From the NCBI GenBank assembly GCA_017503005.1, contig JAFVTW010000017.1, positions 1-64,000 on the forward strand: a DNA stretch of 64,000 bases, written 5' to 3'. The notes beneath the pieces are model-generated. The model had not been told where the DNA came from. It searched no databases and saw nothing but the letters and a program-made list of their open reading frames with translations. Shown here in pieces: positions 15,301 through 27,300 of the stretch (the stretch's first letter is position 1; every line of letters starts with the position of its first letter). The stretch comes from Clostridia bacterium. Lineage in GTDB: Bacteria; Bacillota; Clostridia; Christensenellales; UBA1242. Position numbers and translations under genes: made by a program.

Positions 15301-18300
15301 TCAAATCCTGCTGGCGCATTTATAGTAAGTGCAGCAGTAATTGATGCAGAAGAATTTGCTAAGAAACTAAATACATTTACATCAATGATGTTTACAACTG
15401 TTGAAGTAAACAATACTGATCCATTGTTGAATGTTTTAGATGAAGATATTACTTCTTTCTATGGTGTATTTAGAGAATTAGAATTTAAAGTATTACATGA
15501 ATATTTGTATGATTTTAAAACAGAATTTACTGAAGATGACTATCCTGAAGATGCAATACCTATGACTATTATTACTCCTACAAGAAATAACGATGATTTC
15601 TTGACCAAGAAATCAGATCCTGATGGTCAAAGTTATTATGTTATGGGATATTTTGGAGAATGCAGCATTCGTTCACAATCTGGTCCAAACAATGTATTTA
15701 TAGCAAAATTCTTTGGTAGTCAAAATGCATTATTTGGTTCATTAAGTGGAATAAATAAGAGTGCTTTAAATGAAACAAATACACATGACTATGTTAATAA
15801 GTTAGAACCTGGTGAAGGTGAGGAAGGCGAAGAAGAGGAAGAAGAGGAAGAAGATAATGGTAAAACATTAAAACTATTAAAATCAGTAAATCTAGATTCT
15901 TCTCCTATCGAAACATTTATTCCTAAAAATTTAGATGATTATTTTGGAATAGATGAAAATGATGATTTCTGGTTTGACTCTCTATTGGCTGATAGTGTAA
16001 CTATAGTTACTTGGTTAATAAGTGCAGAGAAATATTCTCTAACAGCTGCTGTTACTAACGATATTGAAGAATCTAAATTTACAGATGCAGTAGATTTGCT
16101 TGGATTTGTATCTTTCGAGGCAGAGCCTAATTATTCAATTCTTCCAGATAATGATTATTATATGGTAGAATCTGGTTCTAAAGTTACAATGACAACTAAC
16201 TATACTAAATTTACTGATACTTCAACTGTTCAAAATGTACTTGGAAGATCATATGATAGTAAAAATCTTGAATTCATAGGTTTCTATGTTAGGAAAGTGG
16301 AAGACGGTCAAGTAAGTTATAGCGATACACAAGGTGATGGTATAACTTATAATTATGTTAATGGTGTTATTACTCTAAACATTAAAAGTTCATCTTTCGA
16401 AACTGCTGGTGATTACTATGCTATGTTTAGACAAAGACAACAAATTACTATTAAGTATAGAACTAAGACTGCTGAAGTAGATCCTAACGATAATCTACAA
16501 CACTTAGTAGAGTATAGAGGAAACATCATTATTACAGATAAATTAGTATATGATGGAAATAATACAGAAGAAGCTGAAGCATTTAATAGAATACAAATAA
16601 ATGGGTTCTTTGGTAATGGTTCTAACTTCTGGGTATATAACAATGCAGAGTCTGCATTCCATGTGGATCCTGATCCAAACTTGCCAGAAGATACAGATTT
16701 GGATTACAACACATACAAAATGATTGTTGATGCTCTTGATATTGATAATAACAATCCTCCTGAAGGAATCATCGATCCAGTAGAGGTTGATAGAAAATAT
16801 GAGGGCAGAGAAGTTTATACACTTTGTTTAGAAGAATACTATACTTTAGATACAAGAATTACAGAGCTTACAGTTATATTTACTGTAAATAAAATTATAA
16901 GTATTGAGCTTTTAACAGATTATCAATATAATGTTGCAGATTTCATAAAAGACTTTATGGAAGTAAATCTTGACAATAGCACACTTGGTGAATTATTTGA
17001 TGATAGTGAAGCTTATAATGGTAGAGTTTATACTGTAACTGTTGAAGAAGGTAGTACATTATCTATCGACTTTAAATACTTTAAAAAGGTTCAAGAATAC
17101 TTCTACAGATTAAATTATTTATCATTAGAAGGAACAAAAGTGCTTGAGAACGATAGAGATAATATAGAGATTGATGAAGTAACACCGTTCAATTTCTACA
17201 TTACTGCTGATATGCCAAAAACCACATATTACAAATTGAATATGGTTGAAGTGTTCTACTTTAGATATGCTATAGATCCAGAAGGTGTAGCCAAAGCAGA
17301 AGATCCAGTTATTGAAATTTCTGATGTGGTTTGTGAGAATTATGGTTTCACAGAAGAAGCTTTAATCAATGATGGAATTAGATTTAGAAAGTTTACTGTT
17401 CTAAATGAGGATAATGGTAATGTAGAAAACTATTTCGACTTCACAACAAAGTTTACAGTTGTTTTGGATTTGCCTAAATTCTATGTGTTTGATGGTTGGG
17501 AAGTTAATGGAAATCAAAACTATGTTATTGATAATGGTATAGATATTATTACAACAGAAGAAACAACTTCTGTGATGAAACACTTCTTAATGAGCTATGA
17601 GTTAGTTGCTCATTTCCATGCTGAAGGTTCTAGACTTATCATATTTGGTCCTGGTTCTGCAAATGTTCGCACAAGGGAAACAGATGAAGATGGTGTAGAA
17701 ATGAAAGATGTTGTTACATTTATAAACAATGGAACAATATTTGAATTTAAGTCAGAAGAAGATAAGAGCGGTGGCTTAACTGCTGTTCCATCAACAATGG
17801 GTGGTAAACTTATCCTAGAAAACTGTTTCTTAAGGTATTTGTTGTATGATGATGTAGGTAGCGAAAAATATGTATACCTAGATCCGACAAAATTATTAAA
17901 TGATGGTAAAACTCATGAGTTGACAATTACTCAAGAGGCTGGTGGAAGAGTAACATTTGATTATGCCTCAGATGAACCTTATGCTTTAGAAATATATTTA
18001 GAGTTTAGTGGTACAACTTGGGCAGTAGCAGATTATATTACTACACCTCAAGGTTCGGGTACTATAGTTGATCCATACTTGATTCAAACTCCAAACAACC
18101 TTGCATATGTAGCATATATTCATTCAGCTGCAGCAGGTCAAACATCAAATCCTAGTGCAGGTAAGTATTATAAATTAACTGCAAATTTAGATATGTCGGC
18201 ACATTACTGGTTCCCAATAGGAACAACAACAACTGGTGGTTATCCATTCTCAGGTGTATTTGATGGTAATGGTTATACTATTTCTGGAATAGATTTATGG

Positions 18301-21300
18301 GCTTTCCAAAATGTATTCTATGCTGGAAATATTGATGCTGCAAATCATGAAAACAGTTTACAAGAAGTTAAAGAATTAGGTGTGTTTGGTTATATTGAAA
18401 ATGCAAAATTATATAATTTAAATATAACTAATTCTGAAATTACTCATTCACAAAATGGTACAATAACTCGTGAATTTGACGAAATTATTGATACAGTTTA
18501 TTATGATCCATCAGCAGGAGACCCATTAAAGGCATCATTGTTGAGTTATGATCATATTACAGCTGGTTATATTGTTGGTGAAATGAAGAATTCCGAAATT
18601 GTAGCATGTAAATTTGATGGAAATGTAAATGTTCATGATACAAATAGAAATGAGCATATTTATCAAAAAGTAAATGTTGCTGGTATTGCTGCAGTTGCTT
18701 TAGGAACAAATATGTTTAGAGAAGTAGATTTAAGAACTACTGTCAATGTTACTGGATTTAATTCAGAAGATGACATTCCTTCTAATGTTGCGGGATTTGT
18801 AGCTAATGCTTCGGGTGATTTATTAGAAATTAGAAATAGTAAGTATTCAAACTCTATTAATCCATTAATTTCTACATTTGAGTATGTTGATTTTATTGGT
18901 GGTTTTATAGGAACAACAAATGTTACTAATTTATCGATTTACAATTCATATCTAAATGGTAATTATTCAACAGCTTCTTTAGGAAAGGTTAGTGCGATTA
19001 TAGGTAATGCATTGTCTGGAACAATTAATATTCTAAATGTATTCCATAATCATGAAACTTCTGCTACAGAATATGGTGTTGTTTATACTCCAGACATGGA
19101 TACTACACTTTACAACACTCAATATCCATGGGAAATTGTTCCTGGTGAGATGCCTAAGTTATGGGCACTTGATTACGAACCTGCAGATATGACATTATCT
19201 GTTGCACCTACTTTGAGTGGTGGTGAGTATTTGGTAGATCAACCTGCTAAACTAAATTGGATTATATCTAAATTAGGTACAGATGATTTAATTTCAAACA
19301 AGGTTAGAGTTACTGCAAATCTAGACTTTGCTGGTTCATTATGGTCAACTTATGCAACTATTCCAGCTGGTTTTGAAATTGATTTCTCTGGTTATACTGT
19401 TTCTAATGTAAGACTAAAGAATCAGCCAGCTATGTTTAAAGAAAACTATGGTTCTATTAAAAATATGGTTATGAATCAATCAGGAAGCTTTACAAGTTAT
19501 CCTCAAGAGTCTCAATCAATATTAGTTGCAAACAACTATGGATTAATAGAACACATTATGATGGAAGCTTCTGTTGTTACAAAACACTATGGTTTAAATA
19601 ATTTTGCTATAGGTGGTATTGTAGGTAAGATGCATTCATCAGCAGGAATTGAAGGTGGTGGAATTATTCAACATTCATTCTTTGCAGGTAACATAACAAC
19701 TGCTATTGATAGAATATATAGTGGAAATTCTAATATTGGCGGATTAGTGGGCATAATAAATGCTGCAGATAATACCTTAATTTCTCAAAACTATACTGAT
19801 GTTAATATTTCTCTTGATAACAAAACTATTGCTAGCTCAATTATAAACATTGGTGGATTAGTTGGTAATATTTACAATTCAAACAATGTAAATGTATTAG
19901 ATAACTATTCAAGAGGAACAATTAAAACCTCGTCAAATATTACAGTTGGTAATTCTTCAGTTGCTGGTGTAATAGGTAGAATACAAGCAGATACTATTGT
20001 TGATACAACAATCAACCATATATATGCTATTAACGAAGTTATACCTATTGCATTAAATATGGGTGCAATTGGTGATGTTGATGCAAATGCTCAAGCAAAT
20101 TTGGAAGTTGTTGATGCTTATACTTTAGATTCAACAATTACAAACACCTTAGTATATGGAGAAACACAAACTAGTGAAGAAATGAAGAATGAAACATCTT
20201 CAATTTATACTGGTTGGAACTTTAATGATATTTGGACATTCAATCCATTAAGAAATGATGGTTATCCAATTTTGCAAGCTACCGAAAACTGGCATTATAT
20301 AAATGTAACAATAAACTTTGAGAAAGGTCCATTTGGATATGTATATAGTCACGAAAATAGATATTTAATCGATTTTGTTGCTAAGTACGGATATCCTATC
20401 TCAGACTTAAGAGAAATTACAGAGATTTATGTTGATGGTAAGTTTGCTGGAGCTAATGCAAGAATTAGGGTAATGCATTTAAATAATGTTACTATCGAAT
20501 CTAATGATTATAATGAAGAGACATATATGTCGCTATATGAGGCATATTTAGATGGTGTTCTTCAAAATACATCATTTACACAATTTGAGATAGAGCAAGT
20601 TGCTAAAGATTATGAATTTACTGCAAACTATATTTGGAATAGATATTTAGTAGATGTTATTAGTAATGATACTTCACTTGGTAATGTACAAGTTATTAGA
20701 TCAAATGATTTGATGGGTGACACAACTGATTATTCTGAGAAAGTAAGTGCATCTAATGCATATCTTCACGGTGAATTAATTAGATTGTCAGCGACAACAA
20801 CTAATAACTCTGGATTTATTAAGTGGCAAAAACTTGACGGTGAATTTGTAGATATTGTTGATTATGATGAATCTAATACAAGATGTATTTATGTTGATAA
20901 TGCTGCAGAACTAGCGGCAGCTGTTGCTACATTACAAGAAGGTCAATATATCTTCGATAGATCAACTACTGATTTGTATTTCTTTGTTACAGAAGATACA
21001 GCAGGAACATATAGAGTTTATTTTGCTAAACTATATGAGTTGACATTTACTCCAGAGCTTCCATTATATGCTTCAGTTACAAATATTGATGCTGTGATGG
21101 ATGATCCTGAATACTACGGAATTGCAACTATTACAAAATCAATTGAAATTGATGGTGTAATGACAGATGTAGTTAAATATGTAGAGGGTGCTAGACTATC
21201 TGTAGATGTTATTTCATGGAACAACTATAAGATTGATAGGGTTTCATTAAATGGTTCAGAGATTATTGATAATCAAGGTGTACCAACAGATGAAACAAAT

Positions 21301-24300
21301 GCAGGATATTTCTCTTTAGATTTCTCAAGAAGTCCATATTATCATCAAAAAGCAACTTTATACATAAATCAAGTTAATGATTATTCAGATGGTGAATATA
21401 TCTTCAACATGATTTTAATTGATTACAAAATCAAGGTTGTAACTTCTAAAGGTGGCGGAGTATCTGCAGAAGGTTACACTCTTGACCCTGTAGAAAATAT
21501 GTTTATTGTTACAGGTGGTAATGATATTACATTTGATGTATCAATTTTGGAAAGATATGCACTTGCTGAATTCAATTTAGTTTCTGATGAATTAATTATT
21601 GAAGAAAGACCTGCTGATTATGTTCCAAAAGATGATATTCATACAATTCTTAGTCCTACAGACTATACATTGTATGGCAAAGATGGTTCTGGAAACTTTA
21701 CAGTTGAAATCGGTGAATTCAATGAAGAAACAGATCCAGAAGATGCATATGCTTACACTTTAAATGGTGTAAATAGTGATATGACATTGTATATTAATTT
21801 TGCACAATACGACTGGTACAGAATAGGTGCTGATCCAACATTAAATTTCTGTAACGAAATTGATGGTTCACAAACTATCGGTGGTATTGTGTATGATGGT
21901 TTGTCATATGAAACAGCATTTAGAATTCAAACAGTTAATCATTTAGCTAGAATATTGTATTTAACAAACAACAATGTTTCATACGAAAGAAATGGTAAAA
22001 CATACTACTTTAGTGATGCATATTATTTGATTACTACAGATGATGATACTACAAACTTCAACTTCTCTAGATATTTCTGGGCTCCATTAGGTGGTTTTGA
22101 AAATACTCAATTTAGTGGAACAATATTTAGTGATCCTGGTAATATTAATAAATTAGTTAATATTAGTGGTTTAAGTAGACATTCACTATACAATATTGTT
22201 ATGGAACCATATGATATTACATTGTCAAATGGTGTAAATCTTAATAATGCCGAATATTTTGCTAATGGTATTGGTTTTGTTGGTAAAGCTGAAGATGTAT
22301 TAATTAGTAACTTAAATATTCAAGGTGTTGATATTATTTACTCAATGCCAGAACACAAAAATATCGGTTCTATCTATGCAACCAGTGAAGGCTCTAGAAC
22401 AATGAATGTTGATCTAAAGAATTCACAAATTACTCTTGATTCTCAAGGAACTGTTGGATCTTTGGTTGGTAAAGCTGATAGTAGTACAACAATCTTTAAA
22501 ACATCAAGTGATGCAACCATTACAGTAAATGGTGAAAACAATTACATAGGTGGTTTAGTTGGTGAACTAAATGGTATGATAGAAGCTTCATACTTCAACG
22601 GAACAATTATTAATCCAAAACAAAATGTTGTAGGTGGATTAGTAGGTAAGTTGACAGGTTTGATTGAAATGTCGTATGCAAATCCTTTAATCAAAACTGA
22701 AGAAGTTATCAATGTAGGTGGATTAGTAGGTAATATTAGTCAAAAATATGTTATCCAAAATTCATATGTTGTTACTGGTTCTATGATTAACTTAGATGGT
22801 TCAATCACACATACAAGTATCAATGAAAAGCCTATAGGAAATATAGAAGATACCACAATTTATGATATTGAAAAGTCAAATGCTGACAATAAAGATAAAT
22901 ATGTAGGATTTAACTTTGACAACTTGTTTAAAGTATCTACGGTTGATACTGTAGCAGGTCCTGTATTTATGAATCCAGAAACTCCTATCAACTATCAAGA
23001 GATGGGTGGAGCTGGTACAAAAGATGATCCATACTTAATTTCTACACAAGATCAGTTCTTTAGATTTACTCAATACTTAAATGATACATCTAAAGCAAAT
23101 GTATATAATACATCAGATATTTATTATCAATTAGGTGCAAATATTTACTTAACAGAAAAAGACTTCAATACAATTCAAGTATTTAATGCAAACTTTAATG
23201 GTAAAGGATTTACCATTTATGGATTACATATTGAAACTATACTAGGTAGCAATGTTGCATTTATCGGCGAAAACAATGGTTTAATTAGAGATGTATATTT
23301 CGCTAATGCTACTATTGTTGGTGAAAACAATGTTGCAGGTGTGGTTGCTACAAACAATGGTGTAATACATGGTGTTGTATTTGACGGTATAGTTGTTGGT
23401 AGAAATACTGTAGGTGGTGTAGTTGCAACTAATGGTACAACAGCTAATGCTGGTACTTTGGTAAGATTAGGCTCACATGCAAATGTTTCTGGCCACACAA
23501 ATGTAGGTGGTGTAGTTGGATACTTAAAAGATTCTAACTTAAACTCATACAATGATGTATTTGCTGTTAAATATGACGGTGAAGGAAAACTTATCTGCAA
23601 TTATGTAGGTATTACCGAAAGTTATAGTAGAGCAAGAGTAGTTGCTTATGAGAATGTAGGTGGTGTAGTTGGATATGCGACAAACACAACTCAAGCTATA
23701 GCTATTAAGAATGTCTATAATACTGGTGAGGTATATTCTTACTTAAACGGTGCAGGTATTGTAGGTTTTGCTGAAAATATTGCAATGCAATACATGTATT
23801 CTTATGGTGATATTGTTAGTTACAACGAAAATGTTACAGGTAGTGATACAACTATTGCAGGAGCAGGTCATATCGTTGGTTATGGTCAAAACTCTACTAT
23901 AGGTTATCAATCTGGTGGAATGTCATTAGGTGTGGCTATTACACCAAAAGATAATAAATTTATTTATCTAATTAAAGATGGTTCTGTAGTAGCTTCTAAA
24001 GCATATGGTTCACAATCAAATAGTGTTGATAATTCAGCTACATTTGATTATGAAACACTTCAAATTCAAACAACATTTACAAACTATGGATTTAACTTCA
24101 CTAATATATGGAGATATTATGATGTAGAAAACAACTTTAACTATAAGTTGCCAATACTTAAATACTTCCACTCATACTTAGTTGTAGTTAAAGTAGGTCC
24201 AAATGGTGGATACTTAATCGAAGAAAGATTTGGTACTGTAAACGAAAATGGTGAAATCTATGTATTGAATGGTGAAAACTTAGAAATCAATTTCTTAGCT

Positions 24301-27300
24301 GACAAACATTATCATATATATAGAAGAACTGTTAATAGTGAAGTAACTCTATTCGAAGAAGAGTTTACTGAAGAATCTATACCAGATAATACATTCAAAC
24401 AAGAATTGTATACAGTTGAGTATAGCGAAATTGTTAAGGTGTACGATGTGTTTGTGGAATTTACAATCGACAAATATAAATTTACATTCGAAACAAATCC
24501 AGAAACATTTAATGAGTTGCCTATAGGTACAATTACTCTATTAAATGAAGATGGCACAGTAAACGATTTAGGTATTTATGAATACGATCAAGTAGTAATT
24601 GTAAGAGTTGAAGGATTAGATAACTTTAAATTGTTATCAATTGATCATGTTCGTACAGGTGAAACAGATAATGTTTCTCAAATTGAGTTTGGTGATCCAA
24701 TTCTTAATGGAAATATTTACTCATTTACATCTACTGACGGACATTACAATTTAGATGAAACAAGAGATGTTCTAACAACAGCAGATGACTTTGAACTTAA
24801 CTATTCTACTGAATCTTTTGAATTTGCATTTAATGCTAACGATTTCACATCTAATGGCTATGATGCAGATGCAGAAGGTGTTGTTCCTCCAGTAGGTAAA
24901 TATGTTGCTAACTTTATTAAACAATATGATGTTCAACTACAAGTTCAATCTTGGGACGACATTACATTATTAGTAGAGTCTGCAGATGTTACAGCTGGTG
25001 GTTACATTATTACAAAAGTTGTTTCTACAGGTGCTGCTATCGTTGATGAAACTGGTTTTGGTGTAATCGACGAAGGTACTGAAATCTTATTAGAATCTGT
25101 ATGCAATAAGGGTTACTTGTTTGTAGACTATTCTGATGGAGTAAGAGCAGAAGGTGTAGAAGTAAATAGTTTAAGTCCAAATGTTGTTGAAAAATTTGTT
25201 ATAAACAAAGATACATTGATTGTTTCAAACTTTGATTTAGTTGGTTTAATAATCAAACTTAAATTAAATGCAAATGGTTCATTAACTATCAATGAACAAG
25301 ATTTGGCAAATGGTGGATATATACCTGTTACTTATGATATACCAGGTGTATACGAAACCACAGTAAAATATAGGAAGAACCTAAACTTCTTAGCTACAGC
25401 CAATACAGGTTATGCTGTAGATACAGTTACTCATTTAGGTAGAATTTCAGATGAAACAGAACAAGTATTCAATTCTAAAGAATTATATGAGTGGGATGTT
25501 ACATACGAAAAAGTTCTAGAAGAATTTACAATTGAAATTACATTTAGACATGAGATGTGGACTGACCACCCAAGTGATACTTTACAAGGTAGTGGAACAA
25601 TCGATGATCCTTACTTGATTACAAACGGTCATGATTTAGGATTTATTGCAAATCAGGTTAACGATAGCGGTAATTCTTTTGAGGGTAAATACTTCAAAGT
25701 AGTACCTATCATTAAAAACCCTGGTAGTACTCCAGAAAATCCTTTGCCTGACTTATATGTAGATGCTATTGATTTGTCAACATATTACTTCAAGCCTATG
25801 GGTGTTATTGGTAATGATGATAGACAATTCAAGGGAACTATTTATGGTGATTATAAATCATTCGAAAATATTAGAATTGATGGATATGCATCACAAATAG
25901 GATTCTTCATCTCACCAACAGCATATATTGAAAACTTATTCTTTGAGAATGTTGAGATATATAAAGGTGCAGTTGGAACAATTGTTGGTGCTGTTGCAGC
26001 TATCAACAATGGAACATTAAAGAATGTTTCAGTGTCAGGTATTGTAGAAAGTTCTGGTACAGTGGCAGGTTTAGTAGGTATTAACTATGGTACATTAGAA
26101 AGAGTTATGTCTTCCGTAGCTGTTACAAACGAAGGTGAATATGCTGGTGGTATTTCTGCTATCAACTATGGAACAATTCGTTATGCAAACAACTTAGGAA
26201 AAGTTATAAATACTACTGCTCCATCGTATGTTGGTGGTATAGCTGGTTTGGCTGGATCAAACAACATTATCGAACTATCTGCTAACTATGGTGAATTATC
26301 TGGTGATATCACAGGTGGTATCGTTGGTGAATTTGCTAGAGGTAGTTTATCTGAAGTTTACAATACTGGCAAAGTGGTAGGTAACTCATATGCCGGTGGT
26401 ATATTTGCTTATAAAGATGCTGATAATGATTCAGAAATTAAGTTAAGTAAGTCATACAATGCTGGTCGTGTATCTGCCGCAGTATTTGGCGGTATATTCG
26501 GTTATGTAGATGCAACATTGATTAACAATATTACAGATACATATTACATTAACTTGTATGAGGGAAGTGTTGAACAAACAAATGCTGTTTCAAAAACATT
26601 GGCTGAATTACAAGATATTAATACATTTGAAAGCTTAGACTTTGAAACTGTATGGGGTAAAAAAGATTATTCTGATGTAAACTATAACAATGCTCTTCCA
26701 TTTATTTGGGACATTGTAACTTGGGGACAATGGAGTGACAATGCTGTTTCATTAACTCCAGAAGATGATGTATATCACATCAGTACAAGTGAACAATTAG
26801 CTTGGATTAGTCAACAAGTAAATACTGTAGAAGGATTTAGTGCAGGTAAAACATTTGTACTAGATAACGACATTAATATGTTTGATCACTTCTTTACTTC
26901 TATAGGTACAAGTACATATAAGTTTGAAGGTGTATTTGATGGTAAAGGACACACAATTAGTGGTTTAAGTGTTAATACTAATTATGATGTTCTAAACAAT
27001 GATTCAATGGCTCTATTTGGTTATACAAATAATGCTACAATCAAAGACTTAACAATTAACACTATTAAATTAGTTGCTAATACCAATTTTGCTGGTGCAG
27101 TGGTTGGCAGTGCTACAAATACAACATTTGAAAATGTACATGTTGGTATTGAAGATGAAGTTCATTCTGGATTAATCTCATCACTAGCAAATACAGAATG
27201 TGTATTAGGTGGTATTGTTGGTGAATTAAATGGTGGTAGCATCACTAAATCTATGGCTGATATCAATATTTATATAAATAACGGTATCGGTGGTGGATTA

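Noticed and set aside
23217-23600. 127-residue minus-strand frame inside the giant gene
   Set aside because: It mirrors the repetitive VGGVV codons and has no ribosome site, promoter or family resemblance.
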